This document shows positions 17,352 through 26,156 of a stretch of 64,000 nt of DNA, piece after piece. Position numbers and translations under genes: made by a program. Where the stretch lies: positions 1 to 64,000 of the forward strand of contig JAAFJX010000004.1 in NCBI GenBank assembly GCA_013299045.1, read 5' to 3'. Below the pieces are notes generated by a model. It worked only from the letters and a program-made list of their open reading frames with translations, was not told where the DNA came from and searched no databases. The DNA comes from Cytophagales bacterium (GTDB lineage: Bacteria; Bacteroidota; Bacteroidia; Cytophagales; Bernardetiaceae). Within the stretch, counting starts at the first letter, position 1. Every line of letters starts with the position of its first letter.

Positions 17352-17940
17352 ATGTCGTTACTAAGGTTTTTTATTTTGCTTGGGCTATTCTTAGTCCTGT
17401 CTAATATTTCATTTGCAGCTAGCTTTTCGGCGGCCTATTCGTCTGAGGATTCTCTCTTTAAGAGAGTTACTTTTTTTGAAAGCAAAGCTTGCCAAGTCCA
17501 GATAGCCTCTAAAAAAGTCTCTTTTAAGCAAAAATTGCGGCATAGTCTTCTGAAAAGAAAACTAGAAAAGCACCAGCAAAAAGCCAAGAACCAAAGTAAA
17601 ATTAGCCGAGAAGGTACTCCGAAGATAACCAAGAAGAAAGCGCACTGGAGCGGCATTGCGAGTCTTGCTTTGAGTATTGTGCCGTATCTGTTGGGGTATT
17701 GGGTTCGTGCAATAATTGTGGCGTGAGGTATGGCTTTATCTTTGGTTTTTCCGTTGCTTTTCGTGATTCTTACAGGAGTCAGTGCAACTATCCGCTCCCT
17801 TTCTTTTTATGCGAAGAAACATAAAGAGTACAGAGGGGTCAGGTTTGCCAATAGCCGCCGCTATACTTCTATCGCCTTTCCTATTATTGTTGGCAGCCGC
17901 CATTATCTTTTTTACAATATTCAGTATGGGAGTGGAATAA
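17352..17940 (+). pseudogene. Tandem membrane-protein paralogue 1, broken
   Basis: The first 124 codons encode a signal peptide (LLGLFLVLSNISFAASFSAA), a Lys-rich segment and HWSGIASL, as in the two intact copies downstream. An in-frame TGA at 17724 then interrupts the chain. Reading through it continues the family pattern (transmembrane stretch, KKHKEYRGV). Near 17850 a frameshift is needed to reach GLPIAAAILLSPFLLLLAAA and the end at 17940, which aligns with the ends of the paralogues. One nonsense codon plus one frameshift make this a recent pseudogene of the cluster. Confidence 0.7.
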
Positions 17941-18057
17941 TATTGCTTGAGTCGTACAGACTGTCTGGGCTCGCCAAGAGTCTTTAAATACGCTGCGTAG
18001 CTTTTAAAAACCTGCGCAAACATACTTTAGTTTAGAACTTGCAAAAACATAAATACC

Positions 18058-18624
18058 ATGTCATTGTCTAAAAAAGCACTTCTAATGTTGCTATTTGCTT
18101 GTTTGCAAATAACTTTCATTCCCAGTTTACGTGCCGCTCATTTCCTGGCCTCCTCTATCGCTAAGGACTCTCTGCACAAAGAGTTTGCTAGCCCTAACAC
18201 TGTTTCATTTTTGGCGAAGCACTCTGTTAAGAAGCCTTCATTCAAACATAAATTGCTACGTGCTATTCTGGAACGAAGACTAGAGAAACTTCAGAAAAAA
18301 ATTGAAAAGAATACACTCAAACGCAAAGAGGACAAGCCTCAAAAACCGCGCATACATTGGAGCGCCTACGCAAGTTTCTGGACGGCCTTTGCACCTTATT
18401 TGCTACTACCATTTATGACAATAGCTGGTGTCAATATCCTGATTAGCTTTTGGATTATATGTAGCTTTATTGCTTCAATTTACTTGATTCCTTACGCGCT
18501 AGTAGTTTATGCGAATAACAAAGAATACAAAGGTTTAGGCTATCCCATAGCAGCCATGTATCTTATTGTTATCCCGTTTGTGGCTAGTTTATCTTTAACT
18601 CTGTTTTTTATGCTGTTCCGATAG
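18058..18624 (+). CDS. Tandem membrane-protein paralogue 2
   Basis: The 188-residue protein has a signal peptide (ending LRAAHF), a Lys/Arg-rich linker predicted helical (residues about 60-95, KHKLLRAILERRLEKLQKK), then HWSAYASF and two to three transmembrane helices. Between the last two helices is NKEYKGLGYPIA. The helix pair with a short (E/H)(Y/H)(K/R)GL loop recalls DUF4190-like membrane proteins of Bacteroidota, but this is only a resemblance. No catalytic motif is visible. It sits in a head-to-tail cluster with paralogues 1 and 3. Confidence 0.75.
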   Translation: MSLSKKALLMLLFACLQITFIPSLRAAHFLASSIAKDSLHKEFASPNTVSFLAKHSVKKPSFKHKLLRAILERRLEKLQKKIEKNTLKRKEDKPQKPRIHWSAYASFWTAFAPYLLLPFMTIAGVNILISFWIICSFIASIYLIPYALVVYANNKEYKGLGYPIAAMYLIVIPFVASLSLTLFFMLFR

Positions 18625-18691
18625 ATTAAGGTGTAATGGTCGCTTTCTTTACAGCTTCTAAAGTTTTCAAAAACAATAAAAAAAATCTCTA

Positions 18692-19264
18692 ATGATTATG
18701 CCATTCCATAAAACAACAATTCTGGTCTGTTTTCTAGTCCTAAGCTCAAGTATCTTTTTGGCGAGCGTAAAAGCTGCTAGCTTTTCTCCTTTCTATTGTT
18801 CGCAAGACTCCGTTCCTTTGGCAAAGAAAAGTCCTCCGTTTATGCGCCATAGCCAAACACCAAAAATCTCTTTTAAAGAAAAACTTTTGCAAAAAGTACT
18901 TACTAAGAAACTACAAAAACTGCAAGGCAGAGCATCTAAAAAGAATACAAATGGAAAAAAATACGAATCGGGAAAAACCAACATACATTGGAGCGCCTAT
19001 GCCAGTTTGATGAGCGCGGCTTATCCTTGTGGCTTGATGCTTTCAGCAGTTTTGGTGAATGCTGTTGTCTTAGCGCCAATTTTTATTATTACCTTAACGA
19101 TTAGCGCTATTCTAGCAATAATTTTGGTGTTTTATAGTTTGCGTTATTACAGCCAGCATAGGCAGCATCGTGGACTGGCCATGCCAGTTGTGGGTGCTCT
19201 CTTATTAAGCCCTCTATTCTCTTTTCTTCTCTTATTCTTGCTGGTCGTGGCCTTCGGAGGATAG
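18692..19264 (+). CDS. Tandem membrane-protein paralogue 3
   Basis: This is the third member (190 residues), with the same plan: signal peptide, FSPFYCSQDSV segment, basic helix KEKLLQKVLTKKLQKLQ, IHWSAYASL, and C-terminal membrane helices with QHRGLAMPV between them. The strongest conservation among copies is the basic helix and the HWSAYASL motif, which therefore probably carry the function. The second start, MPFHKTTILV, two codons in, is also possible. Function is unknown. Confidence 0.75.
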   Translation: MIMPFHKTTILVCFLVLSSSIFLASVKAASFSPFYCSQDSVPLAKKSPPFMRHSQTPKISFKEKLLQKVLTKKLQKLQGRASKKNTNGKKYESGKTNIHWSAYASLMSAAYPCGLMLSAVLVNAVVLAPIFIITLTISAILAIILVFYSLRYYSQHRQHRGLAMPVVGALLLSPLFSFLLLFLLVVAFGG

Positions 19265-19841
19265 TAGCGGATATTGGACTTCTTGCTAGAGTATTGATTT
19301 TAGAAGAAAAATGCTTTGTCTTTGTTTTAGGTCATCTCGAATGCAGGATAAGCGGAAAAACAAGCAACTTACAAAGCAAAGAATCTGAGTTGTGCATACA
19401 GCAAGTAAATATTCAGAAAAGTTTTGTTTTTCTACTGCTCTAGCGCTAGAATGGCTGTATCATAGCCATTCTGTTAGCAACTTAAAAAGCAAGGTGGCAA
19501 TCTTAAAAAAAGTACAAAATTGCTAGACTCAAAGGGGCTTTCTCTTGCCGAGGCCTCATTGCCTTTTTAGGATGATTGTTGCTTTTACCGAACTTAGCGA
19601 TTAGCAAAGAGTTCCTTATTTCTGGCAAATCATAATGAGCTACAAAAGCCTAACTATGAGTAATTGTTGATAGAGAGAGAATACTGGCTCTTGATTGTAT
19701 TGTCTAGTTTAATGCCTTGTTTATCGACTTTAAAGCGCCTTTGGTCTGCTCTAGTGCTTAATATGCGTCATTTTTGCCTATTTAAGCGCAAATGCTCAAA
19801 TGAAAAATCAGCAGTAAACCACCAAAATAGTCAATAAAGCC
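19265..19841. other. 577-base gap with one perfect hairpin
   Basis: No gene or RNA gene was recognised. The notable feature is AGAATGGCT-GTATCAT-AGCCATTCT at 19448-19472, a perfect 9-bp stem with a 7-base loop and no T-tract. The remainder is AT-rich sequence that should include the promoter of the TPR gene. Confidence 0.5.
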
Positions 19842-21170
19842 ATGAACGAACCAGCGCGTTTTACTTTACACGCATACCTCGATAAAATTTTGGATATTCA
19901 AAAGATATATCAAGACTATCCGCTCACGGAGCAGGACCTCAAGCAACTCGCCTTCCAAATGGGTATGGACGAGGAAGACTGGCAGCGCATTCAGCGTGCT
20001 TTGCAGGCACATCTGGAGCGCGGACAAGGCTACTGCCGTTATTTTAACTGGGCTGATGCCATTACAGAGTTTAAGCACGTCATTACCCTAAATCCGAATC
20101 ATATTGAAGCCCTTTATGGCCTGGCGTTGGCCTATAAAAATTTGTGGTTAGAAAGCCGCCAAATTCGCCATCAAGAAAGAGCGAGCTTTTATGCAAAAAA
20201 ATGTTTGACAATGAATCCAAAACACGATGCAGCCTTGCGCTTAGTAAGCGAACTCAAGCTACTGAGCAGTACTTCTCAGCTTACGCTGAAGCAAAAAATT
20301 GCTTCTGTTTCTACGGCTACGGTGCTCTTTGCTATGGTGATAGGTGTGGCCGTTATTCTCTTTGGTGCAGACCGCGGCGTAAGTCTTGCTAAAGAGAACA
20401 AGGAAGCTATACAACAACGCATAACCACTGAACCAATTGAAGTTCAGATAGTTAAAACACAGAATGTGCCTGTTTTTTTTGTTGAAAATGAAGAGAACAT
20501 TAGTCTGAACGTAGAGCAGTCTGCCCTGCGCGTTTTTGAAGATGCGCTTGGTTATGAGTTCAAAGGTGCTTTAAACATTACACAAAAGCCTATTTCTAGC
20601 CTCAAAATACAGCTAGAGTTGCTCAATGCAAAACAAGAAGTCCTACTGAGCGAGTTGATTGACGCGCTGAAGTTGAACGATAGTCCCGCGCAGGTGGGTG
20701 ATGCGCTGCCTTTCAAGATTCAAGACTTCTATCGCGACGTTGAAATTGACCCCAAAAAGATTGCCTCCGTGCGTTTGAGTGTGCATGAAATTAGTTTGAG
20801 CAGTGCGCCCCTAACCAAAAAAAGTTTAGAACTGGACTTTTCGCCCTCCTTCAATCCTCAAGTAGAGTTGCTACTGGCCGAACGAGAAAGCAAATTAAGC
20901 CACAGCGAATTTTCGCACGATACCTTTCATCGTTTGGTGCTAGAAGTTAAGAATCAAGGTAAACACGCCATTAAAAAACTAAATGCTGAAATTCAATGGT
21001 TTGACGCACATCAAGCCGTTATCCTCACGCAAAAAGTACAACTCATTGGTGCGACTGACTCGCCCTTGCAGCCTAGCCAGGTGAGAGCAAAGAGCCAAGT
21101 TTTTAGGCTAAAAAATTACGAGGCAGACGCTGATATGAGCTACCGTATTGTTTTGTTGAGCGCTGAGTAA
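19842..21170 (+). CDS. TPR protein with one membrane helix
   Basis: The 442-residue protein has two to three TPR-like helix pairs (about 55-140, with YFNWADAITEFKHVITLNPN and RASFYAKKCLTMNPKHDA). One transmembrane helix follows at about 157-176. The C-terminal 260 residues are predicted beta-rich and probably lie in the periplasm, with two repeated beta-sandwich-like sections (about 200-310 and 320-440). With no signal peptide the TPR part should be cytoplasmic. It may be a scaffold protein. No specific partner can be inferred; it stands alone. Confidence 0.7.
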   Translation: MNEPARFTLHAYLDKILDIQKIYQDYPLTEQDLKQLAFQMGMDEEDWQRIQRALQAHLERGQGYCRYFNWADAITEFKHVITLNPNHIEALYGLALAYKNLWLESRQIRHQERASFYAKKCLTMNPKHDAALRLVSELKLLSSTSQLTLKQKIASVSTATVLFAMVIGVAVILFGADRGVSLAKENKEAIQQRITTEPIEVQIVKTQNVPVFFVENEENISLNVEQSALRVFEDALGYEFKGALNITQKPISSLKIQLELLNAKQEVLLSELIDALKLNDSPAQVGDALPFKIQDFYRDVEIDPKKIASVRLSVHEISLSSAPLTKKSLELDFSPSFNPQVELLLAERESKLSHSEFSHDTFHRLVLEVKNQGKHAIKKLNAEIQWFDAHQAVILTQKVQLIGATDSPLQPSQVRAKSQVFRLKNYEADADMSYRIVLLSAE

Positions 21171-21191
21171 GTCTTTTTCAGAATCATTATT

Positions 21192-21248
21192 TGGTCGTCC
21201 CTTAGATTTAGCTTACATCTATTGAATGTACTTTTTAAGGGACGACTA
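21192..21248. mobile_element. Miniature copy F of the MITE-like family (57 bp)
   Basis: Both inverted ends are present (GGTCGTCCCTTA... and ...TTTTTAAGGGACGACTA) with only about 30 bases between them. It lies between convergent genes, where it could also act as a hairpin terminator. The inner ATTGAATGTACTTTTTAAGGGAC is shared with copy G at 52492. Confidence 0.65.
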
Positions 21249-21271
21249 TTGGGGCTATAGTACTGGCAAAC

Positions 21272-22312
21272 TCAAATAAATTTTTGCTGACGCAAAATCT
21301 TAGGGGCAAGAAAACGGTAGCCGAAGTCTAATGAAAAGTTGCGGTATTCCACTTGTGCTTTAAAGCGCTCGCCGTTCAAAAATGTATAATCGTTGATAAG
21401 CGTCGCAACTACAAAAAAGCGTTTTGCGGCATAACCTGTAGCCAAGCGCATATCAAATAACGGTGCAATTCTTAATAAATTAGCCGATTTAATTTGAGCG
21501 TCTAGCCCAACAGATAAAACTAGCGCTGTGTAAAAGCCTTTGTAAACAAAAACTTGTGCGCGGCCTGCCCCCAAACCACTGCCTACTGCTGTTATGCCAC
21601 GGTCGGGAATATCCACCAAAAGGCGCTTTTGTACCTCCGAAGGCACCAGTGCAGAGTCGCTTTTGGTTTGGAAGTAGTAAGTGTGCGCCACAAAAGCCCA
21701 ACTGCCGCCGCTGCGCACGTGCTTTTGAGTGCAGTTGATTGCCGCTCTGTATGAAAACTTGTTGGGTGATGTAATGTAAAGTCCTTTCAGTTTGATGTAA
21801 CGCAAAGCAATATCAGGACGAATATTAGGACGAAACTTTTTATTTTTTTCAGTTTCAGGGTTGGGAATTTGTGCAAAGCCACTAAAGCTCTTGTAAAGTG
21901 CTTCTATGGCAAAAGAATTGCCCAGAGCCTGTACGTTTACATCAGTGTAGCGCGTAGAACCGAAGCGGTCTTTATTGCGATTAGGGTCGGCAATTTTGAG
22001 TAGCCCCACCGAAACAGATACGTTTTTATAGATGAGCCCCAGTCCTAGCTGCTGCCGCGCGTTGGGTTGGTACTCAATTTCGCGAAGTGAGTCTTTGTGC
22101 AATTTGTTGCTCAGTTCAGGGCGAATCAAGATAGAAAGATTACGCGCTGCCAAGAAAGTGGTTACAGCAAATTGATGCTTAAAATCTACGATTCTTGGTC
22201 TAAAAAAGCTGGAGTCCGTGCTCCTGAATTTTTTATTGGCTTGTCCCCAGCTGGGTAAGGCAGAAAGGATAATAAGAAACAAACCAAACGCTATTAAAAC
22301 AGAACGCCACAT
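21272..22312 (-). CDS. DUF4421 family outer-membrane-type protein
   Basis: The 346-residue protein starts with a signal peptide (FGLFLIILSALPSWGQ). Alternating beta-strands follow, ending in an aromatic-rich strand, which suggests a beta-barrel. The segment SYRAAINCTQKHVRSGGSW is the hallmark of DUF4421, a Bacteroidota-specific family without known function. It follows atpZ in the same direction by 36 bases and may be read from the same transcript, but no functional link is apparent. Confidence 0.75.
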   Translation of the reverse strand: MWRSVLIAFGLFLIILSALPSWGQANKKFRSTDSSFFRPRIVDFKHQFAVTTFLAARNLSILIRPELSNKLHKDSLREIEYQPNARQQLGLGLIYKNVSVSVGLLKIADPNRNKDRFGSTRYTDVNVQALGNSFAIEALYKSFSGFAQIPNPETEKNKKFRPNIRPDIALRYIKLKGLYITSPNKFSYRAAINCTQKHVRSGGSWAFVAHTYYFQTKSDSALVPSEVQKRLLVDIPDRGITAVGSGLGAGRAQVFVYKGFYTALVLSVGLDAQIKSANLLRIAPLFDMRLATGYAAKRFFVVATLINDYTFLNGERFKAQVEYRNFSLDFGYRFLAPKILRQQKFI

Positions 22313-22348
22313 GGTAAATATTGGGTTCGAAAAGCAACATTGCTATTC

Positions 22349-22561
22349 TTAGTCTTTATCATTGGTGTTTTTTATGCTCAGTATAAAATGCCAAAAAGCA
22401 GCGGCAAGACCTAAAAAAGCAAAGAGCATGGTACAATAAGGGGTTTTATTTTGCCATCTGGTATCTAACCAATGACCTAAAAATCCACCTAAAATAAGGG
22501 CAGCAATCATCTCGAAGGCCAAACCAGTGTATTTTAGAAATGGACTAGGCTTGTACGGCAT
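22349..22561 (-). CDS. AtpZ/AtpI-like membrane protein
   Basis: This small protein (70 residues from the preferred start MPYKPSPFLKYT) has two transmembrane helices and the AtpZ pattern FEMIAALILGGFLGHWLDTRW. AtpZ-type proteins are encoded beside F-type ATP synthase genes and help assembly or Mg2+ uptake. The ATG overlaps the last codons of the bactofilin gene (frame +1), which implies translational coupling and decides the start. Unusually, the other Fo genes do not follow here; DUF4421 does. Confidence 0.75.
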   Translation of the reverse strand: MPYKPSPFLKYTGLAFEMIAALILGGFLGHWLDTRWQNKTPYCTMLFAFLGLAAAFWHFILSIKNTNDKD

Positions 22562-23012
22562 GAGGCTGTGCCTTGTAAGTATCCACACGCTCTACCTGCA
22601 CGTCGCGCACAATGGTCTTAATCACTTTTTCGGCTACTTCTGCTATGCTATCGTCCATTTTTATCTCACCATTCAGGCGCGCGCCTGACTCCATAATCAT
22701 ACGCACACTGTAAACATTGCCTTTTACTACTGACGAAGAGCGCAGCACAACGGTATCCAAAGACACAATATCACCCAAAACCTCCCCCTGTATTTCTATA
22801 TTTTGTGCATAAATACTGCCTTCAATAATGGCCCCATCACCTATTGCCACTTTGGCTCTTGATTCAATGTTGCCTTTCCAGATACCATCAATACGGATAT
22901 TTCCTGTTGTTTTCATGTAGCCCGCAACCACTGTACTCTTGCCGATGATGCTACTAATTTCAATATCACTAGAGGACAGTGTGCCGTTTTTTTTCTTGCC
23001 AAACATAATCAA
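22545..23012 (-). CDS. Bactofilin (polymer-forming cytoskeletal protein)
   Basis: The 155-residue protein has the central right-handed beta-helix of bactofilins (about residues 18-125), with the repeated pattern G.I.IDG.W.G.I and hydrophobic residues every two positions: STVVAGYMKTTGNIRIDG, KVAIGDGAIIEGSIYAQ, LDTVVLRSSSVVKGNVY. Bactofilins polymerise without nucleotide into filaments that shape cells or anchor envelope proteins. The start is MIMFGKKKNG or the second Met. It overlaps atpZ, an arrangement often seen in this phylum. Confidence 0.9.
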   Translation of the reverse strand: MIMFGKKKNGTLSSSDIEISSIIGKSTVVAGYMKTTGNIRIDGIWKGNIESRAKVAIGDGAIIEGSIYAQNIEIQGEVLGDIVSLDTVVLRSSSVVKGNVYSVRMIMESGARLNGEIKMDDSIAEVAEKVIKTIVRDVQVERVDTYKAQPHAVQA

Positions 23013-23219
23013 AATTTTGTATTGAACGGGATAGCGTAAAATTGCAAAATTAGTATAAAAACAGAGGCCAAAGCATTTTTGGCTATTATTTGGTTATCAA
23101 TTATTTATAAACCGCCCGCAAGATACGTGCTTTATTTCAAATCTCCAAATTAATGTAACAAGCTCTTTTAGCACCCTAAAAATACGCTTTAGCTTGTTTG
23201 GAAGAAAGATAACACTAAA

Positions 23220-23512
23220 TAGCCGTCCCTTAAAATATATCTAAAGTATTTATTACCAGTAAATTAAACAAGCATTTCATCTTTAAAATATCTTAGATTT
23301 TAGTCTATTTTGTCAAGAAACTGGTAATACCTCAAGGGCTTCTTGCGGCCTGCACTGCCTCGCATCAGACAAAAGCGAATGGCTCAAATGTCAGACGGTG
23401 AGATTTTCTGTGCAACTCTGTTGTTTATTAAAACCGTGCTTTCCGCAGAGTTGCGGGGGTTTTTGAACGAAAGCAAGCTCTTAAATTAACCTCTCTTGAG
23501 TCGTCAAAAAGC
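23220..23512. mobile_element. MITE-like element, copy C
   Basis: It begins TAGCCGTCCCTTAAAATATA and carries the shared core (ATCAGACAAAAGCGAATGGC, AACCGTGCTTTCCGCAGAGT). It ends near AACCTCTCTTGAGTCGTC. It is related to copy B in the opposite orientation. The gap 23013-23948 holds this copy, about 110 bases without recognisable content, and the REP-like repeat Z. Confidence 0.7.
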
Positions 23513-23624
23513 CCTTTTTGAGTTTTTTAAGTTCTAATTGCCCTCTTTTCACTTTTGTAGAGGCCATTTTCTCGCGTTTTCAAATAACTTTTTGTCAAAT
23601 GCCTTACATCTAACTTTTTGACTA

Positions 23625-23944
23625 ATGATTGTTTTTGTACAATTTATTGGGCGTTCCCGCTTCGCGGTCGTTCGTCTTTGGGCTTCGCTTCGGTGCTACG
23701 CACTAAACCCGCCGCCTCTCTAACGCAGATACAGGCCAATAGACGTACTCAATAACAAAAAAAAGAGATAAAGCGGCAAAACCGCTTGATGCCTAAAAAT
23801 TGCTTTTGTCCTATTTTGCCTCAGCCATAGGATAGCCGTATAATAGCCGTACTTTAAAAGTAAAACCCCTATCTTGGAAAAATACAATTATTCGCTTCCT
23901 AAAACTTACATCTCTCAGAGAAGTTAATTAAGAGCTTGTTTTAC
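23625..23944. repeat. REP-like long repeat Z (copy 1)
   Basis: This is the reverse complement, with scattered differences, of 54034-54381. It holds a GC-rich core (GGGCGTTCCCGCTTCGCGG, GGGCTTCGCTTCGGTGC, CCCGCCGCC) able to form several hairpins. It also has about two and a half copies of an 11-bp unit (ACGGCTATNAT on the other strand) and the AGAGAAGTTAATTAAGAGC end block also seen in the MITE copies. Confidence 0.75.
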
Positions 23945-23948
23945 TGGC

Positions 23949-24968
23949 CTAAATCGTATGCAAATAGGCCTTGGCTATTTGTAAGCCTCTAATTTGCAGC
24001 GAAATGTATTTTTTTAAGGTGCTGTAATCTTGGCGTGCATGGCGTAAAAGTGCTGAGGCCTGACCATAAACAGCAGGAAATTCTACCTTTTGCAAGGCAT
24101 AGTGCCCGTCTAGAAAATTTTGTATGCCGCCCGAAACAATGATGCCGCCACAGTGCAAAGAAAAAGCATCATCTTGGCGTAACTTCCTCAAAAACTGTAT
24201 CATTTGAGAGGCGCTGTGTCCGCTGTGTGTTAGCGGTAGCCATTGTTCCTTGGCAAAATCATCGCTGCGGAGCAGTTCCAAGAGGGCAAAGTTAGTGCCG
24301 CCAGCAGCCGCAAAGTCCACAGCAGCAAGCGGTAACTCTAATAAACTGCGCAGGCTTTTAGGCCCCATACCCTGCCCTACTTCCTTGACGATAATTGGCT
24401 TTTTTACTGCCTGAAGCGTCTTTTGAATGGTATATAGCGGTGGGTGAGTGAAGCGGTCGCCTTCGGGCTGAAGCCACTCTTGCAATGGATTCACGTGAAT
24501 AATAAGCCCATCGGCATTCAGTTTGTCGAGGAGCTCGTTCATGAGTGCTTCTTGTCCAGCCTCAAATAGTTTTTCTATTTGTGCAATGCCTAAATTGGCA
24601 TAAAGTGGCTGTTCAGAACCTATAATGCCCTTTACGTCAAAGTCTTTGAGATGCTCGTCCGAAAACAGCAAGCTGCGGCAAGAACCTAAGCCCATACCAA
24701 AACCAAATTCATGACAAGCCCGCGCCAAATTCTGATTGATAAAACCAGCCATTTGCGTTCCGCCCGTCATGCTACTAACCCACATAGGCACACGAAACTT
24801 AAAGCCCAGGAAATCAAGGCCAATCGTCATGGATTCGGGTGGATGAGCTGCCAGCAGAGGCTCATAATAAAAACGAGGGTCTAGTGCAGCAGAGGCTACT
24901 TGGGACTTAAAAGCCAGTTCAATATGGTCGCTTTTGCGGTTTTCGGCAGTAGGGTCTTTGTCTTCCAT
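23949..24968 (-). CDS. fni: Type 2 isopentenyl-diphosphate delta-isomerase
   Basis: This FMN- and NADPH-dependent enzyme interconverts IPP and DMAPP, feeding carotenoid, quinone and undecaprenol synthesis. The 339-residue TIM barrel has the expected N-terminal RKSDHIELAF and WVSSMTGGTQMAGFINQNLA. The family's VKEVGQGMG and AAAGGTNF flavin- and phosphate-binding loops follow. The C-terminal GGI(Q)NFLDG segment contributes to FMN phosphate binding. It is a single gene, divergent from the FkbM gene at 25149, and has no similarity to type 1 Idi. Confidence 0.92.
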   Translation of the reverse strand: MEDKDPTAENRKSDHIELAFKSQVASAALDPRFYYEPLLAAHPPESMTIGLDFLGFKFRVPMWVSSMTGGTQMAGFINQNLARACHEFGFGMGLGSCRSLLFSDEHLKDFDVKGIIGSEQPLYANLGIAQIEKLFEAGQEALMNELLDKLNADGLIIHVNPLQEWLQPEGDRFTHPPLYTIQKTLQAVKKPIIVKEVGQGMGPKSLRSLLELPLAAVDFAAAGGTNFALLELLRSDDFAKEQWLPLTHSGHSASQMIQFLRKLRQDDAFSLHCGGIIVSGGIQNFLDGHYALQKVEFPAVYGQASALLRHARQDYSTLKKYISLQIRGLQIAKAYLHTI

Positions 24969-25118
24969 TGCAGAACTTTATGTGTGGGTTTGGGCACAAA
25001 GGTAGTGCTTTTTATCAAACAGCGCTGGGCTTGCCTTGTTTTATGATTTTTTACTTTCCTATTCTGAATGCCATCTTTGGTGGGTATAAAAAAAGGTCAG
25101 ATGTTAAAATTTTTTATG

Positions 25119-25126
25119 TAATTTTG
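25119..25126 (+). promoter_or_regulatory. -7 element before the FkbM gene
   Basis: TAATTTTG fits the Bacteroidota -7 consensus TAnnTTTG and lies 23 bases before the ATG. No TTG was found at the ideal -33 distance. Confidence 0.4.
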
Positions 25127-25148
25127 CTGCTAAATATCGCTCTAAGCC

Positions 25149-26111
25149 ATGCAAAAGCTCATTCAGTATATTCTCACACACCCTGTATTTATAGAAAAAC
25201 CACCTGTTCTGATTGATGTGGGTGCTTCGGGCGAAATTCATGGCAAATGGAAAGCTATTGCGCCTTATAGCTATTGCATTGCCTTTGATGCAGATGAGCG
25301 CGAATTTGGTTTTGCTGAAAAAGCCCACTCTGGCTATCTCAAACTCTTTGTTTTCAATGCTTTGGTGGACGAAGAAGCCCGCGAGCAGAGTCAATTCTAC
25401 TTAACGGAATCGCCTTTCTGCTCTAGCCTCCTGCCACCCGACGAACTTGGGCTTTCTGCTTTTAGTTTTGCGGAGGCATTCAAAGTGAAACAAGTGGTGC
25501 AAATGCGTACAACCACCCTTCCGCTAGTGCTTAAAGAGTTGAAAGTTAATTATGTAGATTTCTTTAAAACAGACTCACAGGGTGCAGACCTTCGCATTTA
25601 TAAAAGCCTGCCCATAGGCATCAGACTCAAACTTGCAGCAGCAGAGTTTGAACCAGGCTTCATTAATGCCTACTTGGGCGAAGATAAATTGCATGAAATA
25701 CTGGCTTTTATGGACGCAGACCCTAGCTTTTGGCTAGCGGAGTTCCATTTACGCTATGCGGAGCGTGTAAAAAAGGGATTTACAGAACTTGCTATCAAGA
25801 AAAGTAGCAAGAGTGTCTTTAAAGCACAGCGCCAAGCACCAGCCTGGGCAGAAATGACTTTCCTGAACACGCATACACACGAAAGTTCGCAAGATGTGCG
25901 AGGTTTGTTGCTTGGAATTGTGGCTGCCTTACTCTATGATTATCTAACAACAGCGTTAGAATTGGCCTATCGCGGTGCGAGCTTATACCCCCAAGAGTGG
26001 CTTTTTCAGCACTGCGTAGAAAAGATAACCAGAGCCATAAAGCAGCAAAGCAGGGGCATCAAACGCCTTCGTCCTTGGCTTTTAAAGGTTTTTCGCAAGT
26101 TTATGGAATAG
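25149..26111 (+). CDS. FkbM-family methyltransferase
   Basis: The N-terminal 210 residues match the FkbM Rossmann methyltransferase: VLIDVGASGEIHGKW is motif I (SAM binding), followed by a CIAFDADERE acidic loop and the typical VNYVDFFKTDSQGADLRIYKS motif IV. Family members methylate sugars or polyketides, often in glycan synthesis. The C-terminal 110 residues are a helical extension not typical of the domain. It stands alone, so the substrate is unknown. Confidence 0.8.
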   Translation: MQKLIQYILTHPVFIEKPPVLIDVGASGEIHGKWKAIAPYSYCIAFDADEREFGFAEKAHSGYLKLFVFNALVDEEAREQSQFYLTESPFCSSLLPPDELGLSAFSFAEAFKVKQVVQMRTTTLPLVLKELKVNYVDFFKTDSQGADLRIYKSLPIGIRLKLAAAEFEPGFINAYLGEDKLHEILAFMDADPSFWLAEFHLRYAERVKKGFTELAIKKSSKSVFKAQRQAPAWAEMTFLNTHTHESSQDVRGLLLGIVAALLYDYLTTALELAYRGASLYPQEWLFQHCVEKITRAIKQQSRGIKRLRPWLLKVFRKFME

Positions 26112-26156
26112 CGTTAAAAAGCCCTTTCTATGCTTAAAAGCATTCAAGTTTTAATT

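Noticed and set aside
17724-17726. In-frame TGA as selenocysteine or recoding
   Set aside because: A second lesion (a frameshift near 17850) shows the gene is decayed; no SECIS-like element was evident.
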